From positions 124,001 to 188,000 of the forward strand of contig NZ_BMTR01000014.1 of the NCBI RefSeq assembly GCF_014649775.1: DNA of 64,000 bases, given 5' to 3'. The notes beneath the pieces are model-generated. The model worked only from the letters and a program-made list of their open reading frames with translations, searched no databases and had not been told where the DNA came from. The stretch's first letter is position 1, and every line of letters begins with the position of its first letter. Shown here one piece after another: positions 1 to 7,728 of the stretch. The DNA comes from Streptomyces longisporoflavus. Lineage in GTDB: Bacteria > Actinomycetota > Actinomycetes > Streptomycetales > Streptomycetaceae. The position numbers and the translations under genes were made by a program.

Positions 1-147
1 CTGGACATGCTCGCCGGCGACCTCCAGCGGGTCATCGAGTATCCGAAGCTCGGATTCGCCATCGAGCAGGAAGTCCCCGAGGACGTACATGCAGCGTACG
101 AATCTCTCATTCGCTCCGGCTTCACCAGCCGCCTCATCGCCTCGTGA
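1..147 (+). CDS. C-terminal end of an unidentified gene (5' end outside window)
   Basis: The first reading frame is open from the window edge and ends at a TGA at 145-147, giving a 48-residue tail that includes DMLAGDLQRVIEYPKLGFAI and ends SGFTSRLIAS. The GTG at 144 overlaps this stop in the GTGA arrangement typical of translationally coupled genes, and the next gene (WbqC-like) would have begun there, so the two probably formed an operon. WbqC-family genes often lie in surface-glycan or nucleotide-sugar clusters, but the tail is too short to name the product. Real coding is likely; function unknown. Confidence 0.55.
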   Translation: MDMLAGDLQRVIEYPKLGFAIEQEVPEDVHAAYESLIRSGFTSRLIAS

Positions 148-589
148 ACAGCCCGCTCCCGGCGGGCTGTGCGCGATCCACCAGCCCAACCTGTTCCCGC
201 GGCTGACGACACTGGCCAAGCTGTTCGCGGCGGACTACTGGATCATCCTGGACGATGTGCAGTTCACCCGCCGCGACTACCAGCACCGAGCGCGCCTCGC
301 CGCCATCGACGCACCAGGCGCCAACAGTGGCTCTCCATCCCCACCCATCTCCCGAGCGGGCGATCCACCCTCATCCGAGACGCGCTGGTCGACAACGCGG
401 AACTCGCGCGCCGCAGGACCGCCGGAATGCTGCGGCAGAACTTCGGAGCCAGCCCGCACTGCCCCTCTCTCGCCCAAGCGCTGGACCCGGTGTTGGACGC
501 CTTCGCCACCGGCCGGACCTCGGTGATAGCTGAGACCTCCACCCGCGTGCTGCTCGACCTGCTCGGCGGGCGGGGCCGGATCCTCAGAA
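144..589 (+). pseudogene. Decayed WbqC-family protein gene (frameshifted, 3' end replaced)
   Basis: Frame 2 reads CAIHQPNLFPRLTTLAKLF and then WIILDDVQFTRRDYQHRAR, the start of WbqC-family proteins, which are associated with polysaccharide biosynthesis. Near position 318 the similarity jumps to frame 1, which continues QQWLSIPTHLPSGRSTLIRD and later FGASPHCPSLAQALDPVLDA, so one frameshift is clear. The natural start is probably the GTG at 144, overlapping the upstream stop. That GTG is out of frame with the IHQPN segment, which suggests a second frameshift near 165-175; the only in-frame ATG is at 89, inside the upstream gene. After about 585 the family sequence stops and integrase sequence begins. 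A broken gene is well supported; the exact lesions need comparison with an intact relative. Confidence 0.75.
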
Positions 590-1018
590 GATGGATCCTG
601 GCTCCATCCCGGCAAGGTGACCGACCTCTTCGAGCGCCTCGTCGCCGCCTCCGGCCTCCCGCCGATCCGGCTGCACGATCTGCGGCACGGCGCGGCCACG
701 CTCATGCTCGCCGCCGACATCGACATAAAGATCGTGTCGGACACTCTCGGGCACAGCGACACCCGGATCACGCGGGACATCTACCAGAGCGTCTTGCCCC
801 AGGTCGGCAGGAGCGCCGCCGAGGCGACCACGAAGCTCGTCCCCCTCCAGCTCAAGGCCGAGGCCGAGAAAGCGGCACGCAAGGCCGCGAAGAAGGAGAA
901 GGCCAAGAAGGCTGCGGCCAAGAACGCCGGCAAGGCAAAGGGCGGCAAACCAAAGGACAAGCCGAAAGCCCAGGCCAAGGCGGGCAAGAAGGCCAGGCGC
1001 CGGAAGCCTAAGGAGTAG
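590..1018 (+). pseudogene. Tyrosine-recombinase integrase, C-terminal remnant
   Basis: The frame ending at 1018 reads GSWLHPGKVTDLFERLVA, then LHDLRHGAATLMLA and LGHSDTRITRDIYQSV. This is the catalytic end of a phage-type integrase: the HxLRH box carries the second catalytic Arg and a His, LGHS carries the third His, and the Tyr of DIYQSV is the nucleophile. The N-terminal DNA-binding domains and the first catalytic Arg are absent, because upstream sequence in this frame is WbqC-derived. The tail from about 850 is a long Lys/Ala run. The fragment ends 128 bp from a tRNA-Thr gene, a usual integration target, so it is best read as the relic of a tRNA-integrated element. It cannot encode a working enzyme. 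Confidence 0.8.
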
Positions 1019-1103
1019 CTCCCCGAGCGGCTTCGCTCACGCATCGCTCACGCAAGCAATTCCACGGCACCCCCGTCGTGCGCCCCGTCATGCCCCGGGC
1101 ATG

Positions 1104-1140
1104 AAAAAACCCCAGGTCACGGCGAGTGAGTCCTGGGGTT
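1104..1140 (-). terminator. Rho-independent terminator of tRNA-Thr
   Basis: On the minus strand AACCCCAGG pairs with CCTGGGGTT around a loop, followed at once by a run of Ts. It begins 6 nt beyond the tRNA 3' end, as expected for a tRNA terminator. Confidence 0.85.
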
Positions 1141-1146
1141 AATCCG

Positions 1147-1220
1147 AGCCGCCTTCGGGATTCGAACCCGAGACCTACGCATTACGAGTGCGTTGCTCTG
1201 GCCATCTGAGCTAAGGCGGC
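1147..1220 (-). tRNA. tRNA-Thr (anticodon CGT)
   Basis: The minus strand gives a 74-nt cloverleaf. Acceptor GCCGCCT pairs with AGGCGGC, the D-arm contains AGCTCAGATGG, the anticodon loop CTCGTAA puts CGT at the anticodon (reads ACG, Thr), and the T-arm is GGGTTCGAATCCC. CCA is not encoded. Its 3' end faces the integrase remnant, so it is a candidate attB. Confidence 0.95.
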
Positions 1221-1321
1221 ACGCGTCCCGCACCTATGGTGCGATCAGCAGCGACGCCAAGTCTACACAGTTTCCGGGGGTGCTCCGTACACCCCCGGCG
1301 TGCGGCCCTCCCGCCCCCGCC

Positions 1322-1390
1322 TCACCCCTGTGAGCAGCGCTTCCTCACCCGCGTGAGCAGCGATCCCTCACCCCTGTGAGCAGCGCTTCC
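1322..1390. repeat. Three tandem 23-bp repeats at the 3' end of the hydrolase gene
   Basis: Units at 1322-1344 and 1368-1390 are identical; the middle unit 1345-1367 differs at a few positions. Each contains CTCAC...GTGAG, a 5-bp inverted repeat. The unit at 1368 carries the last codons and stop of the hydrolase gene, so the copies look like duplications of the gene's end into its 3' flank. Confidence 0.9.
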
Positions 1391-2927
1391 CGTCGTCCGG
1401 GATCTTGCCCTCCAGCAAGTAGGCGTTGATCGTCGAGTCCACGCAGTCGCTGCCGCGTCCGTACGCCGTGTGGCCGTCCCCCTCGTAGGTGAGCAGCTTG
1501 CCGGAGGAGAGCTGGTCGGCCAGGGACTCGGCCCAGCGGTAGGGGGTGGCCGGGTCGCGCGTGGTGCCGACCACCACGATGGGGTCCGCGCCCTCCGCCT
1601 TGATGCGGTGCGGCTTCCCCGTCGCCTTCACCGGCCAGTACGTGCAGTTCAGCGAGGCCCAGGCCAGGCCCTCGCCGAAGAGCGGCGAGGCCTTCTCGAA
1701 GTCCGGGACCGACTTCTTCACCTCGGCCGCCGTGTCGAAGGCGGGGGGCAGGTCCAGGCAGTTCACGGCGGCGTTGGCGAACATGAGGTTCGCGTACGAG
1801 CCGTCGCCCTCACGCTCGTAGTAGCTGTCCGAGAGGGCGAGGAGGCCCGCGCCGTCCTTGTCCCTCATCGCGGTGGTGAGCGCCGTGCGCAGCTGGGGCC
1901 AGGCCGCCTCGTCGTACATCGCGGCGATCACGCCCGTCGTGGCCAGCGCCTCGCCGAGTTTGCGGCCGTCGGAGTCGCCGGCGGGAATCGGCGCACGGTC
2001 CAGGTCGCCGAAGAACGACTTCAGACGCTTGCCCGCGTCCTGCGCGCTCTCCGTTCCCAGCGGGCAGTCCGCCCTGCCCACACAGTCCTTCGCGAACGAC
2101 TGGAACGCCGTTTCGAAGCCCGCCGTCTGGTCGCGGTTCATGCGGCGGGCCGGCAGTGCCGGGTCCATCGCGCCGTCCAGGACGAGGCGGCCCACCCGGT
2201 CGGGGTAGAGCCCGGCGTACGTCGCGCCGAGGAACGTGCCGTACGAAGCGCCCACGTAAGTCAGCTTCTTGTCGCCGAGCGCCGAGCGCAGGACGTCCAT
2301 GTCACGGGCCGCCTCGACCGTCGAGACATGCGGCAGCACCTTCCCGGAGCGCTTCTCGCACCCCGCCGCGAACTTCTTGAAGGAGTCCGACAGGACCTTC
2401 GTCTCGCGCTGGTCGTCCGGTGTGATGTCCGTCTGCGTGTACGCGTCCATCTGCTTGCCGTCGAGGCAGGTGACGGGCTCGCTGCGGGCCACGCCGCGCG
2501 GGTCGACCGCCACCATGTCGTACTGGGCGCGGACCGCTTCGGGGTATCCGAGAGCCGCGTACGACTGGAGATAGCCGATCGCCGAGCCGCCGGGTCCGCC
2601 CGGATTGACCAGGAGCGAGCCCAGGCGCTTGCCGGGCCCGGTGGCCTTTTTGCGGGAGACCGCGAGCTTGATGGCCTGGCCGCCCGGTTTCTTGTAGTCC
2701 AGCGGCGCCCTCATCGTGGAGCACTCGAAGCCGGGGACGCCGCACTCGCGCCAGTTCAGCTGCTGGCCGTAGTACGGAGACAGCTCCTTCGGGGTGGCGC
2801 GTGGCAGCGCGGCCATGGACGCGTCCGCCCTCGATCCCCCGGCCGAGCAGCCTGAGACGAGCAGTCCGGCTGCCATGGACGCGGCCAGAAACGCGGTCGC
2901 GGGGGTGCGGAGTCCTTTGATGCGCAT
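1368..2927 (-). CDS. Exported alpha/beta-hydrolase lipoprotein (tripeptidyl-aminopeptidase-like)
   Basis: The 519-residue protein begins with a short basic segment, a hydrophobic stretch and a lipobox (LLVSGC), so it should be anchored outside the membrane. The core is an alpha/beta-hydrolase fold: the oxyanion region reads LLVNPGGPGGSA, and the nucleophile elbow is GASYGT with the catalytic Ser. The C-terminal part (VVGTTRDPATPYRWAESLAD, then GDGHTAYGRG with a likely catalytic His) fits the TAP-like domain of Streptomyces secreted tripeptidyl aminopeptidases. The expected activity is release of short peptides from protein N-termini, but substrate cannot be read from sequence. ATG 2927 is preferred over the TTG at 2930. 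No Shine-Dalgarno is visible, and TAGTCT sits 6 nt upstream, so the mRNA may be leaderless. Confidence 0.85.
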   Translation of the reverse strand: MRIKGLRTPATAFLAASMAAGLLVSGCSAGGSRADASMAALPRATPKELSPYYGQQLNWRECGVPGFECSTMRAPLDYKKPGGQAIKLAVSRKKATGPGKRLGSLLVNPGGPGGSAIGYLQSYAALGYPEAVRAQYDMVAVDPRGVARSEPVTCLDGKQMDAYTQTDITPDDQRETKVLSDSFKKFAAGCEKRSGKVLPHVSTVEAARDMDVLRSALGDKKLTYVGASYGTFLGATYAGLYPDRVGRLVLDGAMDPALPARRMNRDQTAGFETAFQSFAKDCVGRADCPLGTESAQDAGKRLKSFFGDLDRAPIPAGDSDGRKLGEALATTGVIAAMYDEAAWPQLRTALTTAMRDKDGAGLLALSDSYYEREGDGSYANLMFANAAVNCLDLPPAFDTAAEVKKSVPDFEKASPLFGEGLAWASLNCTYWPVKATGKPHRIKAEGADPIVVVGTTRDPATPYRWAESLADQLSSGKLLTYEGDGHTAYGRGSDCVDSTINAYLLEGKIPDDGKRCSQG

Positions 2928-2931
2928 CAAA
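2916..2931. promoter_or_regulatory. Perfect 16-bp palindrome over the hydrolase start codon
   Basis: TTTGATGCGCATCAAA is a perfect inverted repeat that includes the ATG start (2925-2927) of the minus-strand hydrolase gene. It could be a repressor operator at a leaderless promoter or an RNA hairpin hiding the start codon. Function is inferred only from position and symmetry. Confidence 0.4.
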
Positions 2932-3070
2932 CGAGACTAACGGTACGCATCGGGTGAGTGACGCAAAGTGCCCGTACGGGTGAATCCGTCAACCCATGAG
3001 CCAGCCCGGCACACCGGGCCGCGAACCCAGCCCCCCGGCCTACGAAGCCCGGCCCGTGACCTAAGGCCCC

Positions 3071-4276
3071 TTATCCCGCCCGCAGCGCCATCGTCATCGC
3101 CTCCACCGCGAGCAGCGGCGCCACGTTGCGGTCCAGTGCGGTGCGGCAGGCGCCGATCGCCTCGATGCGGCGCAGCGTGGACTCGGGCGATGTGCCGCGC
3201 GCCAGGCGCTCCAGCATGTCGATCACCTCTGTGTTGGCCAGCGCGACGCGGGAGCCCAGTTGCAAGGTGAGGACGTCTCGGTAGACACCGGTCAGTTCGA
3301 TGAGCGCGAGGTCGAGGCTGTCGCGCTGGGTGCGGGTCCTGCGGCGCTTCTGCCGGTCCTCAAGCTCCTTCATGACGCCCGCCGTGCCGCGCGGCATCCG
3401 GCCGCCCTTCTCCGCGCCGAGCGCCGCCCTCAGGTCGTCCGTCTCCTTGACGTCGACCTCCTCGGCGACCTGCTTCGCGTCGTCGCCGGCCGTGTCGATC
3501 AGCTCCTGCGCGGCCCTGAGGCAACCGCCGACGTCCTCCACGCGCATGGGCAGCTTGAGCACGGCGGCACGGCGCTCGCGCGCCTTCGGATCGGTCGCGA
3601 GGCGACGGGCGCGGCCGATGTGCCCCTGGGTGGCGCGCGCGGCGGCCGCGGCGATGTCCGGTTCGATGCCGTCACGCCGGACGAGCACGTCGGCGACGGC
3701 GTCCACCGGGGGCGTACGCAGCGTCAGATGGCGGCAGCGGGAGCGGATCGTGGGCAGCACGTCCTCCAGTGAGGGCGCGCAGAGGAGCCATACGGTGCGG
3801 GGAGCGGGCTCTTCCACGGCCTTCAGGAGTACGTTGCCCGCACCCTCGGTGAGGCGGTCGGCGTCCTCCAGAACGATGACCTGCCAGCGGCCGCCCGCGG
3901 GCGACATCTGGGCCCGCCTGACCAGCTCGCGGGTCTCCTTCACGCCGATGGACAGCAGGTCCGTACGCACCACTTCGACGTCGGCGTGCGTGCCGACCAG
4001 GCTCGTGTGGCATCCGTCGCAGAAGCCGCAGCCGGGGGCGCCGCCGAGCGCGCGGTCCGGGCTGGTGCACTGGAGCGCGGCGCCGAAGGCGCGGGCGGCG
4101 GTGGACCGGCCGGAGCCTGGCGGTCCGGTGAACAGCCAAGCGTGCGTCATCTTCGACGCCTCGGGCTGCGGGGCGCCCGTGGCCACGGCGGTGACCAGCG
4201 CGTCCGCGTCCCGGGCGGCGGCCCCGAGCTGCTCACTCACCCGCTCCTGGCCCACCAGGTCGTCCCATACGGTCAT
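3071..4276 (-). CDS. holB: DNA polymerase III delta-prime subunit
   Basis: This is a 401-residue clamp-loader subunit of the replicative polymerase; it helps open the sliding clamp and load it onto primed DNA. The N-terminus MTVWDDLVGQERV is typical. The AAA+ module has a P-loop GPPGSGRST at about residues 51-59, a zinc-binding cysteine cluster (CTSPD...GCGFCDGC), and a Walker-B-like VLEDADR followed by NVLLKAVEEP and RSRC sensor segments. The SRC arginine finger is present in TIRSRC. The start has a GGAGGCGG ribosome-binding site. It lies downstream of tmk on the same strand, separated by 134 bp with a small tandem repeat, as in other actinobacteria. Confidence 0.95.
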   Translation of the reverse strand: MTVWDDLVGQERVSEQLGAAARDADALVTAVATGAPQPEASKMTHAWLFTGPPGSGRSTAARAFGAALQCTSPDRALGGAPGCGFCDGCHTSLVGTHADVEVVRTDLLSIGVKETRELVRRAQMSPAGGRWQVIVLEDADRLTEGAGNVLLKAVEEPAPRTVWLLCAPSLEDVLPTIRSRCRHLTLRTPPVDAVADVLVRRDGIEPDIAAAAARATQGHIGRARRLATDPKARERRAAVLKLPMRVEDVGGCLRAAQELIDTAGDDAKQVAEEVDVKETDDLRAALGAEKGGRMPRGTAGVMKELEDRQKRRRTRTQRDSLDLALIELTGVYRDVLTLQLGSRVALANTEVIDMLERLARGTSPESTLRRIEAIGACRTALDRNVAPLLAVEAMTMALRAG

Positions 4277-4342
4277 CGGTCACCGCCTCCGCCCTGCGCA
4301 CGCGTCTTGCTTGTCACGCTGTCGAATTCATTGTGGAGCACG

Positions 4343-4390
4343 CCACTGACAACGCAGGCCACTGGCAACGCACGCCCCTGACAACACAGG
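4343..4390. repeat. Three degenerate 16-bp tandem repeats between tmk and holB
   Basis: CCACTGACAACGCAGG, CCACTGGCAACGCACG and CCCCTGACAACACAGG follow one another without a gap. They fill about a third of the spacer between the two genes. No function is evident. Confidence 0.8.
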
Positions 4391-4410
4391 CCACGCACAC
4401 GCTGGCCGGG

Positions 4411-7400
4411 TCAGCGCCCGTTCCGCCCCCGGCCGCCCTTGTCGTCGCCGTCGTCGCCGTCTTCGTCCCGCGAGCCCAGCAGTTCGTCCGCCAGCGTCGG
4501 CAGATCGTCCAGCGGGGTCTCCTCCGCCCAGTCCGAGCGGGGCCGCTGCCGGGGCTGCCCGTACTCGTCGACCTGGGGCAGCTCGCGCGTCCGGTCGTTC
4601 CCGCCACCGGACGAGGACGCGGGCCGCTGCCCGGGCGCGGACCGCTCATCGCGGAAGTAGCCCGGCGGCACCTTGTCCTCGTGCACGGCAGGCAGCACGG
4701 CCGTCTCGTCGGCAGCCCCCGGCACCGGCGGCTGCGGCAGCACCTCGGTCTCCTCCGAGCCCGACGTGTCCCGTACGGGAGGCAGCACCGCGGTCTCGTC
4801 GGCGGCACCCGTCACGGAGGAACCGGGCTTGACGATGGGCGTGGGCACGGTCGTCTCGTTGTCCGGCACGGCGTCCGAAGGCGTGCCCGCAGTCGCATCT
4901 GAGGGCGCATCCGAAGGCGCACCGGACGGAGTCGACACCGGCTTCGAACCCGACGCCGGCTTCGAAGTCGACTTCGGCGCAGGCTTAGACGCCGGAGCAG
5001 GAGCAGGCGACACAATCGAAGCCGCCGCAGCCGCCGCCGCAGAAGCCGCAGCAAGCCGCCGCGCCTCCTCCGCCCGCAGCAGCGCCTCCTCGGCCTTGCG
5101 CTGCTTCTCCATCCGCCGCGCCTCGGCCTCGGCCCGCAGCCGTGCCTCTTCCTCCGCCTCGCGGCGGCGCCGCTCCTCCTCGGCCGCCCGCACCTTCTCC
5201 TCGGCGAGCAGACGTGCCTGCTCCTCCTCGGCCCGGCGCTTGGCCTCCTCGGCGCGCTGCCTGGCTTCCTCGGCCTGGCGCTCGGCCTCGCGGCGCTGCG
5301 CCTCTTCCAGCTCGCGGCGCTTGCGCTCCTCCTCCTCGGCGCGGAGCTTGGCGAGCTGCTCTTGGCGCTCGCGCTCGATCCGCTCCTCCTCGGCCTTGCG
5401 GCGCGCCTCTTCCTCGGCCTTGCGCCGGGCTTCTTCCTCGGCCGCCTTGCGGGCCTCCTCCTGCGCCTTCACCTCGGCCTCGGAGAGCGGCAGCATCAGG
5501 TCGAGCCGGTGCCGTACGACGGTCGTGACCGCCTCCGGCTCCTGCGCGGCGTCGACCACCAGGTACCGGCCGGGGTCGGCCGCCGCGAGCGTCAGGAAAC
5601 CGGACCGCACGCGCGCGTGGAACTCGGCGGGCTCCGACTCAAGACGGTCGGGCGCCTCGGTGAACCGCTCCCTGGCGGCTTCCGGGGACACGTCGAGCAG
5701 CACCGTCAAGTGCGGCACGAGTCCGTCCGTCGCCCACCGGGAGATGCGGGCGATCTCGGTCGAGGACAGATCGCGCCCCGCGCCCTGGTACGCCACGGAC
5801 GAGTCGATGTACCGGTCGGAGATGACGACCGCGCCGCGTTCGAGGGCCGGACGTACGACGGTGTCGACGTGCTCCGCGCGGTCGGCGGCGTACAGAAGTG
5901 CCTCGGCGCGGTGCGAGAGGCCGGCCGACGACACGTCGAGCAGGATGGACCGCAGCCGCTTGCCGACCGGCGTGGCCCCCGGCTCGCGCGTCACGACGAC
6001 CTCGTGGCCCTTGGCCCGGATCCACTCGGCGAGCGCCTCGGCCTGCGTCGACTTACCGGCGCCGTCGCCGCCCTCCAGAGCGATGAAGAATCCGTCGGCC
6101 GCGACCCCCTGCTTCGGGTCGTCGCCGCCGCGCAGCGCGTCCCGCAGGTCGTGCCGCAGCGGTACGCCCTGCCGGTCGTCGATCTTGGCGAGGACCAGCG
6201 CGGCCACCGGCAGGAGCAACGCGCCCACCAGCATCAGCGTGAAGGCGGCGCCTCCGTGGTCGAACACGAACTTGCCGTTGACGAAGCGGTGCGGGCCGAT
6301 CGCCGCGGCGACCACGGGGGCCACGAGCGCGCCGACCGCGACGAAGAGGCGTACGACCGCCTGGAGGTGTTCCGTCGTGCGCGCCCGGCGGTAGTCCTCG
6401 ACCTCCTGGTCGAGCAGCGTGTGCCCGGTGTGCGCGGCGATGCCCGCGGCCACTCCGGCGAGCACCAGGAGCAGCAGCACGGTCGTCACGTCGGGCACGA
6501 GGCCAGCGGCAAGCAGTGCGACGCCGGTGAGGGCGATCGCGAGCGCGAGCAGCCGGCGGCGCGGAAGCGTGGGCAGCAGGGAAGGCGCGGTGCGGATGCC
6601 GACGACGGTGCCGCCGGTCAGCGCGAGGACGATCAGGCCGTACGTGACGGGCCCGCCGTCCAGGTCCTTGGCGTGCAGCACGGCGACGGCCACGGCGGCG
6701 GCGACGGCTCCGGCGATCGCGGCGCAGGCGGCGACGAGAAGCGGGATCGCTCCGGTGCGGCCCTTGTCGGCGCCGCTGCCGGTGCGCGGCCTGCGCAGCC
6801 CTTCGAGCGGGCTACGCGCGCGTGGCGTCTGCGTGGCCGGAAGTTCGAGGAAGTAGACGATCGAGAGGGAGGCCGCGAAGAGGCCCGCGGCGACGAACGA
6901 GGCGAGCCCCGCCTGGTGCAGCTCGAACCATTCGATCCCGGCGCCGAAGACGTTGCCGATCAGCGTGACGGCGACGAGCGCGGCGGCCGCGATGGGCAGC
7001 GCCACGAAGCCCGTACGCAGCGACAGGCGCCGCAGTGCGTCCATGTGGTCCGGCAGCGGCCGTACCGTCGCGCCCTCCAGGGGCGGCGCGGGCAGCAGCG
7101 CGGGTGCCGCGCTCTCCCGGCAGACCGTCCAGAAGCGCTCGGCGACGCCGATCACGAAGGCGGTCACAAGCAGCATCGGGAGCGCGTTGTCCGGGGTCCA
7201 GTCGATCCACAGCGGCGCGACGATCAGCAGCGCGGCCCGCAGGCCGTCCGCGACGACCATCGTCCAGCGCCGGTCGAGCGGTCCGTCCGGTGACGTGAGC
7301 GAACTCAGCGGCCCCAGAAGCACCGCCCCGAAGAGCAGCGTCGCGAGGACGCGTGCTCCGAAGACGGCGGTGACGGCGAAGGCCACCCCGCGATAACCGC

Positions 7401-7617
7401 CCCCGAACGCCCCCTCGGCGATGGCCGCATGCAGCGCGAGCACCACCAGGACGAGGAGGGCGAGGGCATCGCCGACACCACCGACGAGCTGGGCGCCGTA
7501 GAGGCGTTTCAGCTGGGGCACGCGCAGCAAGGCGCGGACAGCACGCTCTCGGGAATCTGCGACCAGGGCGTCGTCGGGGGCCGGGTTTCCGACCGTTGGC
7601 TGCTCGGCACGCGTCAT
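4411..7617 (-). CDS. tmk: Thymidylate kinase fused to an N-terminal MFS-like membrane domain
   Basis: This 1068-residue protein has four parts. Residues about 1-500 are hydrophobic with many membrane segments of major-facilitator type. Residues about 508-715 are a complete dTMP kinase: P-loop GGDGAGKST near 514-522, the DRY-type motif DRYIDSSVAYQGAGR near 600, and a following LID region. It phosphorylates dTMP to dTDP, essential for DNA synthesis. Residues about 712-855 are an Arg/Glu/Lys/Ala heptad-like stretch predicting a long coiled coil. The rest is a Pro/Ala/Thr/Ser-rich acidic tail with repeats of DETAVLPPV type. Ordinary bacterial Tmk is about 210 residues. The fusion is known in streptomycetes; what the membrane domain does is not. 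It sits upstream of holB and downstream of topA. Confidence 0.93.
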   Translation of the reverse strand: MTRAEQPTVGNPAPDDALVADSRERAVRALLRVPQLKRLYGAQLVGGVGDALALLVLVVLALHAAIAEGAFGGGYRGVAFAVTAVFGARVLATLLFGAVLLGPLSSLTSPDGPLDRRWTMVVADGLRAALLIVAPLWIDWTPDNALPMLLVTAFVIGVAERFWTVCRESAAPALLPAPPLEGATVRPLPDHMDALRRLSLRTGFVALPIAAAALVAVTLIGNVFGAGIEWFELHQAGLASFVAAGLFAASLSIVYFLELPATQTPRARSPLEGLRRPRTGSGADKGRTGAIPLLVAACAAIAGAVAAAVAVAVLHAKDLDGGPVTYGLIVLALTGGTVVGIRTAPSLLPTLPRRRLLALAIALTGVALLAAGLVPDVTTVLLLLVLAGVAAGIAAHTGHTLLDQEVEDYRRARTTEHLQAVVRLFVAVGALVAPVVAAAIGPHRFVNGKFVFDHGGAAFTLMLVGALLLPVAALVLAKIDDRQGVPLRHDLRDALRGGDDPKQGVAADGFFIALEGGDGAGKSTQAEALAEWIRAKGHEVVVTREPGATPVGKRLRSILLDVSSAGLSHRAEALLYAADRAEHVDTVVRPALERGAVVISDRYIDSSVAYQGAGRDLSSTEIARISRWATDGLVPHLTVLLDVSPEAARERFTEAPDRLESEPAEFHARVRSGFLTLAAADPGRYLVVDAAQEPEAVTTVVRHRLDLMLPLSEAEVKAQEEARKAAEEEARRKAEEEARRKAEEERIERERQEQLAKLRAEEEERKRRELEEAQRREAERQAEEARQRAEEAKRRAEEEQARLLAEEKVRAAEEERRRREAEEEARLRAEAEARRMEKQRKAEEALLRAEEARRLAAASAAAAAAASIVSPAPAPASKPAPKSTSKPASGSKPVSTPSGAPSDAPSDATAGTPSDAVPDNETTVPTPIVKPGSSVTGAADETAVLPPVRDTSGSEETEVLPQPPVPGAADETAVLPAVHEDKVPPGYFRDERSAPGQRPASSSGGGNDRTRELPQVDEYGQPRQRPRSDWAEETPLDDLPTLADELLGSRDEDGDDGDDKGGRGRNGR

Positions 7618-7728
7618 CCGTCCAGCCTATCCGGACGCGCGGACACTCCGAAGGGGCGCCCGAACAAATGGACGCCCCTTCGGTTCACACGTTCACAGCA
7701 TCCACCACAGGACACCGCATACGACGGC

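Noticed and set aside
1322..1390. Tandem repeats as a possible CRISPR array
   Set aside because: The three units are directly adjacent with no spacers.
4673..6394. Large plus-strand Ser/Arg/Ala-rich frame opposite tmk
   Set aside because: Complement of the Glu/Arg/Lys coiled-coil codons; composition is explained by tmk.
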